Assembly (NCBI GenBank): GCA_028280855.1
Contig: JANQLA010000324.1
Coordinates: forward strand, 1 to 49,548
Origin: Melioribacteraceae bacterium
Lineage (GTDB): Bacteria > Bacteroidota > Ignavibacteria > Ignavibacteriales > Melioribacteraceae
Direction: 5' to 3'
Length of the DNA stretch: 49,548 bases
Below the pieces are notes generated by a model, which saw nothing but the letters and a program-made list of their open reading frames with translations, did not search any database and was not told the origin of the DNA. The position numbers and the translations under genes were made by a program. Positions 27,474 through 36,044 of this stretch are shown one piece after another. Every line of letters begins with the position of its first letter. Position 1 is the stretch's first letter.

Positions 27474-27553
27474 TTAGCCACCAAAGCACAATGGGAATTT
27501 TACTTTTAGTAATATTACTTTTCTTCGCGCCTTAGCGACTTCGAGGCAAAAAA
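27474..27553. repeat. Degenerate intergenic repeat with GCCAC/GTGGC-like arms
   Basis: The gap starts AGCCACCAAAGCACAATGGG and ends CGCCTTAGCGACTTCGAGGC followed by AAAAAAAGG; the two ends are rough inverted copies. Similar sequence appears at 29256-29290 and 41646-41681. Confidence 0.4.
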
Positions 27554-27565
27554 AGGAACTATATA

Positions 27566-28330
27566 ATGAAAAACATAATTACGGTAACAAAAGACAACAT
27601 AGACGAATGCGGCTTTTTCTGTCTTGGCAATAAAAAAGCCGAGGGTTACTCAGCTAAGTATGAATGGTTGGAAAAACGTTTCAACGAAGGTCTTGTAATA
27701 AAACTGGTGAAAGACGACAAAGGTAAGAATGAGTCGTTCATCGAATACATACCCGGTGAATATGCCTGGCGCACTGTTAATGCAAAAGATTACATGTTTA
27801 TTCATTGTATCTTCTCTGCGAGGAAAGAGATTCGCAATAAAGGCAACGTTAGCGCTCTCCTCGATGAGTGTATAATTGATGCAGAGAATCTTGGATTGTT
27901 GGGAGCGGCTGTTATTACATCTGATGGTGCATGGCTCGCAGACCGATCAATATTCGAGAAAAACGAATTTAAAGAAGTTGAAACAGCGCCACCGTATTTT
28001 CAACTAATGGTAAAGCAAATTAAAGATGGACCTCTTCCGTCTTTCAACGATGGATGGGATAAACGATTGAAGAAATATAAAGGCATGAATGTTATCTACA
28101 GTAATCAATGTCCGTATCATATAAAGTCGGCTTACGAAGTTTCGGAATACTGTGCTCAATTTGGAATTGACGTAAACGTAAAAGAGATTTCAACGGCAAA
28201 ACAGGCGCAAAAAGCTCCAACGCCATTCGGCGCGTTTTGGATAGTATACGATGGAAAGTTAGTTGCCGATCATTACGTAAGTAAAGGCAGAATGAAGAAT
28301 ATACTTTCGAGGGAATTGAAGCTTATATAA
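27566..28330 (+). CDS. GNAT acetyltransferase with C-terminal YoaP domain
   Basis: The 254-residue protein has an N-terminal GNAT-like part: FIEYIPGEYAWRTV, FIHCIFSARKEIRNKGNVSA as the acetyl-CoA loop, and DGAWLADRSIFEKNEF. The C-terminal ~75 residues form a thioredoxin-like YoaP domain with SNQCPYHIKSA and a TPFGAF cis-Pro segment. The domain pair is known from bacterial proteins of unknown function. AAAAAAGGAAC precedes the ATG. It is the last of the small-enzyme run starting at 25030. Confidence 0.8.
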   Translation: MKNIITVTKDNIDECGFFCLGNKKAEGYSAKYEWLEKRFNEGLVIKLVKDDKGKNESFIEYIPGEYAWRTVNAKDYMFIHCIFSARKEIRNKGNVSALLDECIIDAENLGLLGAAVITSDGAWLADRSIFEKNEFKEVETAPPYFQLMVKQIKDGPLPSFNDGWDKRLKKYKGMNVIYSNQCPYHIKSAYEVSEYCAQFGIDVNVKEISTAKQAQKAPTPFGAFWIVYDGKLVADHYVSKGRMKNILSRELKLI

Positions 28331-28499
28331 AAAGTATATAGAGGGCTTATGAATACTGCACTATAAATTTTAATTTATGTTAAATTGTAATTAAGCTGAT
28401 TTCAATGTTTGTTTTCAATCATTGTCTTAGTAAGTATAATTTTCATAGAATAACTAGATATCATGTTTACTTGTTAATGACTACTCATTAATCTTAAAA

Positions 28500-29132
28500 A
28501 TGAAAATTAAAAAATATTATAAAGATTTTTGGAAGGCGTTTACTAAAATAAAATGGGAGTATTTTTTAAACTTTTTTGCCATGGTAGTCGGTATTTTTTT
28601 TGGATTTATGCTGGCCAACTATCAAAATGATTTATCATTAAAGACTGAATTAGAGGCTAAACTTGAATTCATGAAACGTGAGTGTGATTATAATATGGGT
28701 AATGGATTTGAGGTTAAAAAAAATCTTGAAGATACAGTTTCGTTTTACAAGCTTTACCCCAAAATGTCAACTAGCTCTATACTCTCAGTTATAAACGATC
28801 CATATACCAATAAAATTATCAACTATGATTTGTACAATTTATTGTTGGGATATTTACAAATTTGCGAAAATATTAACTTTGTAATTCCTAGATACAATGA
28901 ACATATCATCGCCAATAATTACCAATACAATGACAACCTGAGCGCAACAAGGAAAAGTTTAGTGCATTATTTGTCATATTTTTTGGCACAAATTAATCTG
29001 ATCAAAAGCGAACTAAACGTACATTTTGGAATTAGGAATCAATACACTGAGGGTCATAAGGTATACAAAAGCAAGATTGACTCTTTAAAACACTTGTACC
29101 TCAACAATAAAATCGATTTGTATGAATACTAG
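28500..29132 (+). CDS. Unknown protein with single N-terminal membrane helix
   Basis: The 210-residue protein begins with a basic cytoplasmic stretch, MKIKKYYKDFWKAFTKIKW, then one membrane helix (FLNFFAMVVGIFFGFMLANY, residues ~22-41). A mostly helical soluble part rich in Lys, Asn and Tyr follows. The layout recalls DUF6090-type proteins (short inside, one helix, long outside), but the match is too weak to name. The gene looks more AT-rich than its neighbours, and no Shine-Dalgarno precedes the ATG, so it may have arrived by transfer. Confidence 0.6.
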   Translation: MKIKKYYKDFWKAFTKIKWEYFLNFFAMVVGIFFGFMLANYQNDLSLKTELEAKLEFMKRECDYNMGNGFEVKKNLEDTVSFYKLYPKMSTSSILSVINDPYTNKIINYDLYNLLLGYLQICENINFVIPRYNEHIIANNYQYNDNLSATRKSLVHYLSYFLAQINLIKSELNVHFGIRNQYTEGHKVYKSKIDSLKHLYLNNKIDLYEY

Positions 29133-29197
29133 TTACTGAATTTGTCATCTAAAAATTAACTTCGCTCCAAATAATTCCATCAGATAAACTTGTATAA

Positions 29198-29239
29198 ATG
29201 ATTACTGATCCTTTTCACATTCTCACAATATTTAAATAG
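29198..29239 (+). pseudogene. Duplicated 5' fragment of the downstream DUF819 gene
   Basis: ATG at 29198 reads MITDPFHILTIFK then TAG. The first 36 bases match the start of the gene at 29364 (MINDPFQVLIIFM) at 30 of 36 positions. It is too short to be a gene; it looks like a partial duplicate. Confidence 0.5.
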
Positions 29240-29255
29240 TTATCAAGAACCAATT

Positions 29256-29290
29256 CGCGTCTTCCAGCCTACGTGGCAAAAGGTTTTTCC
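29256..29290. repeat. Copy of the dispersed GTGGCAAAA repeat
   Basis: CTTCCAGCCTACGTGGCAAA, followed by AGGTTTTT, matches the copy at 41651-41680 at 24 of 29 positions. It lies between the fragment at 29198 and the DUF819 gene. Confidence 0.5.
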
Positions 29291-29363
29291 TTTGTTTTTA
29301 TATTCGATTAAAAGTAGCTTCACAATCAAATTAATTTAACTCGACTAAGCCGGAAAGATTTTT

Positions 29364-30518
29364 ATGATTAATGATCCGTTCCAGGTTCTCATAATATTTA
29401 TGGGAATTATTGCAATATCACTCTACCTCTCAAACAAGTATACAATTGCGAAGAAAATTTCACCTATACTTATAATCTTATTCTTCAGCGCGCTGCTTTC
29501 CAATATTGGTTTACTAACTACCGACAATCCATTTTACGGACAGCTTACCGGCTATGCGGTTCCATTCGCGGTAATACTGATTCTGTTTCATGTTAAATTG
29601 AGCGATTTGAAAAACGCCGGAATGCCAATGTTAGTTGCCTTCGGAATTGCCGCCGTTGGTTCGCTGGTTGGGTGTTTGCTTGGCGGATTCATGCTAAGCG
29701 GCGCATTCGACGAAATTCTTGTCGGAGAGGGCTGGAAGTTGATCGGACCATACATTGGAACTTATATTGGAGGCAGCCTAAACTTTTTCTCATTATGGAC
29801 GGGACTTGAAATAAACAACCCGGATTTGTTCGCAGCAGCAAACGCGGTCGATAACTTAACCTTCATGCCAATATTCCTTATATGGATTTTAGCTCCGAAT
29901 TATATAATGAAATACTACAAACCGGCAGAATATTGGCATCAAAAAGAAGTGAAGGAAGATTCATCACATAATAAAATTGTGGAATTAAAAGTTACTCATC
30001 TTGCGGCATTAGCTTTCTGGGCTTTACTGATTATGTTTCTTGCCGGTTGGATAAAACAAGAGTTCATTGCGTCGTTCTTTCCAAGTCTTCCAACTATTTT
30101 GATTACTACAACGCTTGCTCTAATTTTTGCTCAGTTCAAGTTTATTCAAAATTTACAGGGCTCGCATGAACTTGGCAACTTTGCTTTCTACCTATTCTTT
30201 GCTGCTGTTGGCGCTTTGATGGATATTCTCAAAGCTATCGAATTAGCGCCGGTACTATTTCTATTTGTGAGTATTGTTATTCTCGTCCAGGTTGGTTTAG
30301 TATTAATACTCGGTAAAGCGCTAAAACTTGATTTGCGGGTTCTCGCCGTAGCTGCTGTCGCTGCTAAAGCGGGCCCTTCATCCGTAATAGCCATTACAAA
30401 CGCGAAGGATTGGAATCATCTTGCATTACCTGGTGTTGCTGCCGGTTTATTCGGATATGCAGTTGGAAATTACATCGGATTCGGCGGGGCATATTTGCTG
30501 AAGATTATTGTACAATAA
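29364..30518 (+). CDS. DUF819 family membrane protein, putative transporter
   Basis: The 384-residue inner-membrane protein has about ten hydrophobic helices and the DUF819 signatures GPYIGTYIGGSLNFFSLWTG (near base 29750) and AAKAGPSSVIAITNA (near 30365), which come from its two similar halves. The family resembles sodium-dependent transporters such as CitS-like permeases, but the substrate is unknown. It lies upstream of the pyrimidine cluster, with about 300 bp between them, so a shared role is possible but unproven. Confidence 0.85.
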   Translation: MINDPFQVLIIFMGIIAISLYLSNKYTIAKKISPILIILFFSALLSNIGLLTTDNPFYGQLTGYAVPFAVILILFHVKLSDLKNAGMPMLVAFGIAAVGSLVGCLLGGFMLSGAFDEILVGEGWKLIGPYIGTYIGGSLNFFSLWTGLEINNPDLFAAANAVDNLTFMPIFLIWILAPNYIMKYYKPAEYWHQKEVKEDSSHNKIVELKVTHLAALAFWALLIMFLAGWIKQEFIASFFPSLPTILITTTLALIFAQFKFIQNLQGSHELGNFAFYLFFAAVGALMDILKAIELAPVLFLFVSIVILVQVGLVLILGKALKLDLRVLAVAAVAAKAGPSSVIAITNAKDWNHLALPGVAAGLFGYAVGNYIGFGGAYLLKIIVQ

Positions 30519-30816
30519 CATATTTCTTCTTAAGCGGCATAGCAAACTTTGGAAAATAGAATCTCTGCAGCAAGCCCCATAAAGTTAAATTCTACTTCGC
30601 TCCTTAAGACTTCCACCCGCGTAATTTTTACTATATAATTGAATTAGTAAGATCATTTATTCACCATGTATCTACTTTGAAGTTTAATTTAATATTTCTA
30701 TATTCAATTTCAGTCATCCTCCAATACACTGTACGGGCACTTTACTCAACTGATTTTTTTGGAAAAAAGTATTTTAAGTCAATAATTGCTTCGATAATAA
30801 GACTTTGGGTGTTATT

Positions 30817-32271
30817 ATGAAATATCCTCAAATAACCAATATAATTAATGGCGAGCAAGCTACCGGAAATAACGGTTCGTTAGAGGTAGAATCCCCTATT
30901 GACGGTTCAAAAATCTCTGAGGTGATACTCTCAAATAATGCAGATGTTGACCTAGCCGTAAAAGCTGCTGAAGCCGCTCAACCGGGATGGGCAAACACCC
31001 CAATAAAAGAGCGCGTACAGGTTTTCTTTAAGTACAAACAGCTTTTAGAAGCGAATATGGAGGAATTAACAAACATTGTTTCGGAAGAAAATGGCAAAAC
31101 TTTTGGTGAAGCTAAAGCTGAAGTTGCCAAAAGTTCGGAACTAACCGAGTTTGCCTGTTCAATGCCTCAGCTTGTTTCCGGAGAATTACTCGAAGTTAGT
31201 AAAGGAGTTGAATGTAGAATAGAAAGATACCCCGTTGGAGTTGTTGCTTCAATAACTCCGTTTAATTTTCCGAATATGGTTCCCAACTGGACCATTCCGA
31301 ATGCTCTTGTTCTCGGCAATACAATGGTGCTTAAACCTTCCGAGCTAGTGCCGATCAGCGCAAATAGAATTGCCGATTTACTAAAAGAGGCCGGTTTGCC
31401 AAACGGCGTCTTAAACGTCGTTCATGGATCACAGGAATCCGTAGAAGCAATTTGTGATCATCCTGATATTGATGCGGTTACTTTCGTTGGCTCCACACGG
31501 GTAGCCAAAATTGTTTACAAACGCGCCACATCAAACTTAAAAAGAGCGCTTGCGTTGGGCGGGGCTAAAAACCATTTGATCGTTTTACCGGATGCAAATG
31601 TTGAAATGACCGCTTCAAATGTTGCCGCTTCAATGAGCGGATGCGCGGGACAAAGATGTATGGCGGCTTCGGCAATGGTTGGAGTTGGCGAGGTTGATCA
31701 TATAATAAATCAATTATGCAAAGATGCTAAGGAAATTATCCCCGGTAAAAATTTAGGCGCTATTATTTCCGCAAAAGCAAAGGAAAGAATTGAAAATTAT
31801 ATTACCGAAGCGGAAGCCGAGGGAGCGAAGGTACTTGTAGATGGACGCAACTTTGTTGTGGAAGGAAAAGAAAACGGGTATTACGTCGGGCCAACTATAA
31901 TTGATTATGTTAAACCCGAAATGAGAATTGCAAAAGAAGAGGTATTTGGACCGGTGCTTTCCATTATGAGATCGGATGACCTGGATGAAGCCATTGCAAT
32001 TGAAAACAGCTCTAACTATGGAAATGCTGCTGCTGTGTTTACACAAAGCGGCGGACTTGCAAGGTATGTTGCTGAACGGGCCAGCGCCGGAATGATAGGA
32101 GTAAATATCGGAGTTCCGGTTCCTCGTGAGCCCTTTTCCTTCGGCGGCTGGAATGAATCGAGGTTTGGTGTCGGCGACATAACCGGTAAAAGCTCAATAG
32201 AATTTTGGACGGTTTCTAAAAAAATGACAACAAAATGGAACCCGGAATCAAGGACAAACTGGATGAGCTAG
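30817..32271 (+). CDS. mmsA: CoA-acylating (methyl)malonate-semialdehyde dehydrogenase
   Basis: The 484-residue NAD-dependent enzyme converts malonate semialdehyde (from uracil) or methylmalonate semialdehyde (from thymine or valine) to acetyl-CoA or propionyl-CoA with release of CO2. Aldehyde-dehydrogenase motifs are clear: ITPFNFPNMVPNWTIPNAL, TFVGSTRVAKIV and the catalytic Cys in GCAGQRCMAAS (near base 31640). CAGQRCMA is typical of the MmsA subgroup. I chose the ATG at 30817 over the TTG at 30805. It is the first gene of the pyrimidine-degradation cluster and carries the last step. Confidence 0.92.
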   Translation: MKYPQITNIINGEQATGNNGSLEVESPIDGSKISEVILSNNADVDLAVKAAEAAQPGWANTPIKERVQVFFKYKQLLEANMEELTNIVSEENGKTFGEAKAEVAKSSELTEFACSMPQLVSGELLEVSKGVECRIERYPVGVVASITPFNFPNMVPNWTIPNALVLGNTMVLKPSELVPISANRIADLLKEAGLPNGVLNVVHGSQESVEAICDHPDIDAVTFVGSTRVAKIVYKRATSNLKRALALGGAKNHLIVLPDANVEMTASNVAASMSGCAGQRCMAASAMVGVGEVDHIINQLCKDAKEIIPGKNLGAIISAKAKERIENYITEAEAEGAKVLVDGRNFVVEGKENGYYVGPTIIDYVKPEMRIAKEEVFGPVLSIMRSDDLDEAIAIENSSNYGNAAAVFTQSGGLARYVAERASAGMIGVNIGVPVPREPFSFGGWNESRFGVGDITGKSSIEFWTVSKKMTTKWNPESRTNWMS

Positions 32272-32381
32272 AACGACCTACTCGTTTAACTACTCAAGTA
32301 AGTTCTTGAACACGATCTATTGAAAAACAATAAAATTTCAGTAAAAGGCATTACTCATCAAATAATAAATGAGGATTTGTA

Positions 32382-33251
32382 ATGAGCAGAATTGTAAAAG
32401 GTGGATTAATTCAAGCCACGCTGGAGGGTTCAACCGAACAGCCTATAGAAGTAATTAAAAATGCAATGATTGAGAAACATCTGAAAATGATTGATGAAGC
32501 CGCTTCAAAAAATGTTCAGATTTTGTGTCTCCAGGAATTGTTCTACGGCCCGTATTTTTGCGCTGAACAGAAAACAAAATGGTATTCGCTGGTTGAGCAA
32601 ATTCCCGAAGGACCAACAACCAAACTAATGCAGGAAGTAGCCAAAAAACATAACATGGTAATAGTGCTTTCAATTTACGAGGAAGAAATTACAGGCATAT
32701 ATTATAATACGGCAGCCGTTATTGATGCAGACGGTACTTATTTAGGCAAGTACAGGAAGCATCATATTCCTCATTGTGAACCAGGCTTTTGGGAAAAGTT
32801 TTATTTTAAACCGGGAAACCTTGGATTCCCCGTCTTTCAAACCGCTTATGCAGATATCGGTGTTTACATCTGTTATGATCGTCACTTCCCCGAAGGCGCC
32901 CGTGCTTTAGGATTAAACGGCGCTGAAATTGTGTTCAATCCTTCTGCAACAGTATCGGGATTAAGCGAGTATTTATGGGAACTTGAACAACCTGCTCATG
33001 CTGTGGCTAACGGCTACTTTGTCGGCGCAATCAACAGGGTGGGAAAAGAAGCTCCTTGGAACATCGGTGAATTTTATGGAAGCAGCTACTTTTGTTCTCC
33101 AAGGGGTAAAATTATTTCTCAAGCTTCGCGCGACAAAGACGAGTTGGTAATTGCGGATTTAAACCTTAACGAAATTCAGGAAGTAAGAAACATTTGGCAG
33201 CTCTACCGCGACCGCCGTCCCGAAACATACGAGGACTTAGTAAAAATCTAA
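32382..33251 (+). CDS. Beta-ureidopropionase (nitrilase-superfamily hydrolase)
   Basis: The 289-residue enzyme hydrolyses N-carbamoyl-beta-alanine (and its 2-methyl homologue) to the beta-amino acid, ammonia and CO2. The nitrilase Glu-Lys-Cys triad is visible: Glu in LCLQELFYGPYF, Lys in YRKHHIPH and Cys in VYICYDRHFPEGAR. The short length and the HCEPGFWEKFYF segment match the ureidopropionase/N-carbamoyl-putrescine branch; its place in this cluster points to ureidopropionase. It lies 110 bp after mmsA and 20 bp before the aminotransferase. Confidence 0.9.
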   Translation: MSRIVKGGLIQATLEGSTEQPIEVIKNAMIEKHLKMIDEAASKNVQILCLQELFYGPYFCAEQKTKWYSLVEQIPEGPTTKLMQEVAKKHNMVIVLSIYEEEITGIYYNTAAVIDADGTYLGKYRKHHIPHCEPGFWEKFYFKPGNLGFPVFQTAYADIGVYICYDRHFPEGARALGLNGAEIVFNPSATVSGLSEYLWELEQPAHAVANGYFVGAINRVGKEAPWNIGEFYGSSYFCSPRGKIISQASRDKDELVIADLNLNEIQEVRNIWQLYRDRRPETYEDLVKI

Positions 33252-33271
33252 GCCACTAAAAAGGATAAATT

Positions 33272-34564
33272 ATGGAGCAGTCCAAACTGAACTCAGACGA
33301 AATAAGGTCCAAACACAAAGAGTTTTTGTTTCCAAGTGTTGCAAATTATTATAAAGAACCTTTGGCTATTGATAAAGGTGAAGGTTGTTATGTATTCGAT
33401 CCGGAAGGAAACAAGTACCTGGATTTTTTTGGCGGGATTTTAACCGTCAGCGTTGGACACACTAATCCAAAAGTAACAGTTAAGATAAAAGAACAAGTTG
33501 ATAAGCTGCAGCACGTTTCAACTCTTTACCCTACCGAAAACATTGTTACTCTTGCAGAGAAACTCGCTGAAATTACACCGGGCGAATTAAAGAAAACTTT
33601 TTTTACCAGCAGCGGAACGGAAGCCGATGAAACAGCGGTGTTTATGGCAAGACATTTTACCGGTAACCAGGAGGTTATTGCTTTAAGACACGGATACAGC
33701 GGAAGATCAATGTTATCAATGAGTTTGACGGGGCATGCGCCATGGCGCCACGGAGGTACATACATCCCGGGAATCAAACATGCGTTTAGTCCTTATTGTT
33801 ACAGGTGTCCATTATCGCTTGAGTATCCAAGCTGCGATATAAAGTGCGCTAAAGATATTGAAGAGTTAATACTTACAACAACCACCGGACAAATTGCCGG
33901 ATTTATTGCCGAGCCCATACAAGGTGTTGGGGGCTTTGTAACGCCACCAAAAGAATATTTTGAAGTTGCAGTTCCAATTATAAAAAAGTACGGCGGAATA
34001 TTTATTGCAGATGAAGTGCAAACCGGATTCGGACGAACAGGTAAAAGAATGTTTGGCATTGAACACTGGAACGTTCAGCCGGATATAATTACTGCTGCAA
34101 AAGGTATTGCAAACGGTACTCCTCTTGGTGTAACAACAACTACGACTACAATTGCCGATAGTTTTACGGGACTTACTATTTCTACATTCGGCGGCAATCC
34201 CGTTTCAATGGCTGCGGCACTGGCTACAATACAAGTTATTGAAGAAGAAAAGCTGGCAGAGAATGCATTTGACGTCGGCAGCTATTTACGTGAAGCGTTG
34301 GAGGATTTGCAAAAGAAACATAATGCTATTGGCGACGTTCGCGGACTTGGATTAATGCAGGCGTGCGAATTTGTTAAAGAAAATAAAGAACCCGATCCGC
34401 AAATGGTTAGTAACCTTTTTGAAGAAATGAAAAAAGAAAAAGTGCTGATAGGTAAAGGCGGTTTGTTCGGCAATGTTGTTAGGATATCGCCCCCGTTAAA
34501 TATATCAAGAACAGAGGTAGATGATTTTATACAAGCAATGGATAGGTCCCTTGACAGGCTATAA
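33272..34564 (+). CDS. Class III aminotransferase, probable beta-alanine transaminase
   Basis: The 430-residue PLP enzyme belongs to the class III omega-aminotransferases. FIADEVQTGFGRTGK holds the PLP-binding Asp (near base 34005), and the Schiff-base Lys is in IITAAKGIANG (near 34100). A Cys-rich segment (YCYRCP, then SCDIKC, near 33797-33850) is typical of the AGXT2-like subgroup. In this cluster it would convert beta-alanine or beta-aminoisobutyrate to the semialdehyde that MmsA consumes. A perfect 8-bp hairpin lies just after the stop. Confidence 0.88.
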   Translation: MEQSKLNSDEIRSKHKEFLFPSVANYYKEPLAIDKGEGCYVFDPEGNKYLDFFGGILTVSVGHTNPKVTVKIKEQVDKLQHVSTLYPTENIVTLAEKLAEITPGELKKTFFTSSGTEADETAVFMARHFTGNQEVIALRHGYSGRSMLSMSLTGHAPWRHGGTYIPGIKHAFSPYCYRCPLSLEYPSCDIKCAKDIEELILTTTTGQIAGFIAEPIQGVGGFVTPPKEYFEVAVPIIKKYGGIFIADEVQTGFGRTGKRMFGIEHWNVQPDIITAAKGIANGTPLGVTTTTTTIADSFTGLTISTFGGNPVSMAAALATIQVIEEEKLAENAFDVGSYLREALEDLQKKHNAIGDVRGLGLMQACEFVKENKEPDPQMVSNLFEEMKKEKVLIGKGGLFGNVVRISPPLNISRTEVDDFIQAMDRSLDRL

Positions 34565-34566
34565 AT

Positions 34567-34586
34567 ACTTTACCAAAAGGTAAAGT
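34567..34586. promoter_or_regulatory. Perfect 8-bp hairpin inside the pyrimidine cluster
   Basis: ACTTTACC-AAAA-GGTAAAGT starts two bases after the aminotransferase stop. No T-run follows, so it is not a standard terminator; it could be a transcript-stabilising or processing site between the two halves of the operon. Confidence 0.4.
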
Positions 34587-34676
34587 GCTTAAAACAATTT
34601 TGAAGATTAGCGTTAAAGTGAAACCGCTATTGATTCAAAAAACAGAATGACAAAAATTAAATAAATCGATACAACC

Positions 34677-36020
34677 ATGGAAAAAGCTCCCAAACTTTCA
34701 CTTAGTGAATACGAAAAAAACTTTGACGAAATCACACCCGCCTTTTCTAAAAACAGCGCGGTATTAGAAGCAAACAGGTGTTTGTACTGTTATGATTCGC
34801 CTTGTATCAAAGCTTGCCCGACCCACATAGACATTCCCACATTCATCAAAAAAATTTCTACCGATAATCTGATCGGTTCAGCTAAAACCATTCTTGAATC
34901 CAACTGGGTTGCTTTAACATGTGCAAAAGCCTGCCCTGTTGAAGAATTGTGCGAAGGCGCATGCGTTTATAATGAAAAGGGCGAGCAGCCTATTCAGATT
35001 GGAAGATTACAACGGTACTCTATCGATCATTACTTCGAAAACAATATGCCGGAATTGTTTGAACAAAAAGAGAGCAACGGCAAATCCGTTGGAATTATCG
35101 GTTCCGGACCTGCCGGACTTGCATGTGCTGCTGAGCTATCGTTGTTGGGCTATAAAGCTGTTGTTTATGAATCAAACGAAATACCGGGCGGATTGAACAG
35201 TTGGGGTATTGCTCCATATAAAAGCCGGCAAGCAGATAGTTTAAAGGAAGTTGCCCTGGTGGAAAGCTTTGGCGCTGAAATTAAAACCGGCATTACCGTG
35301 GGAGAAGATATTTCTTTCGATGAAATATTTCGTAAACATGACGCAATCTTTATAGGAATTGGACTTGGCAACAGCCAAAGCTTAAACATTCCGGGAGAAA
35401 ATCTCGTTGGAGTTGTTGATGCGATAACATTTATAGAAGATGTTAAACAAGAAGTCTGGACAAATGTGGACGTCGGTAAAAAAGTTGCAGTTATAGGAGC
35501 CGGCAACACAGCTATCGACGCGGCAACTGAAGCTAAACGGTTAGGGGCTGAAAAAGTAATGATAATTTACAGGCGTTCGGAAAAGGAAATGCCCGCAAAT
35601 GATTACGAGTATGAACTGGCAAAACAGGACGGAATAGTTTTTCATTTTCTAACATCACCAATAGAAATAATGGGAGAAGATTCCGTTACCGGATTAAAAA
35701 GTTTAAAGATGGAGTTGGGTAAAGAAGATGAAAAAGGAAGAAGAGTTCCAATACCTATTGCGGACTCAGAATTTGAAATTCCGGTTGACATGGTTATTTC
35801 GGCGCTGGGGCAAAAAGTTAAAAAACATTTCGTTGAGAGTATTAACGATCTTCAAATTGAGAACAAGTTAATCTTAGTTGATAAGGAAACATTCCAGACA
35901 ACCAATAAAAGAGTTTTTGCAGGTGGTGATTGTATTAATGGTGGAAAGGAAGTAGTTAATGCGGCATACGACGGCAAACGCGCTGCTCATGGAATAGATA
36001 GTTATATAAAATCATTATAA
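34677..36020 (+). CDS. preT: Dihydropyrimidine dehydrogenase, NAD(H)/FAD subunit
   Basis: The 447-residue flavoprotein is the electron-input subunit of the two-part dihydropyrimidine dehydrogenase. The N-terminus has the cysteine pattern of the glutamate-synthase small-subunit family (CLYCYDSPCIKACP, then CAKACPVEELCEGAC) for iron-sulfur clusters. The FAD loop is IIGSGPAGLACAAELSLLG (near base 35095) and the NAD loop is VIGAGNTAIDAA (near 35490). The gene lies directly before preA, with a 24-bp gap to its ATG. It is somewhat longer than E. coli PreT (about 412 residues). Confidence 0.92.
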   Translation: MEKAPKLSLSEYEKNFDEITPAFSKNSAVLEANRCLYCYDSPCIKACPTHIDIPTFIKKISTDNLIGSAKTILESNWVALTCAKACPVEELCEGACVYNEKGEQPIQIGRLQRYSIDHYFENNMPELFEQKESNGKSVGIIGSGPAGLACAAELSLLGYKAVVYESNEIPGGLNSWGIAPYKSRQADSLKEVALVESFGAEIKTGITVGEDISFDEIFRKHDAIFIGIGLGNSQSLNIPGENLVGVVDAITFIEDVKQEVWTNVDVGKKVAVIGAGNTAIDAATEAKRLGAEKVMIIYRRSEKEMPANDYEYELAKQDGIVFHFLTSPIEIMGEDSVTGLKSLKMELGKEDEKGRRVPIPIADSEFEIPVDMVISALGQKVKKHFVESINDLQIENKLILVDKETFQTTNKRVFAGGDCINGGKEVVNAAYDGKRAAHGIDSYIKSL

Positions 36021-36044
36021 ATAAATTTTGAATTGAGGCTTACA

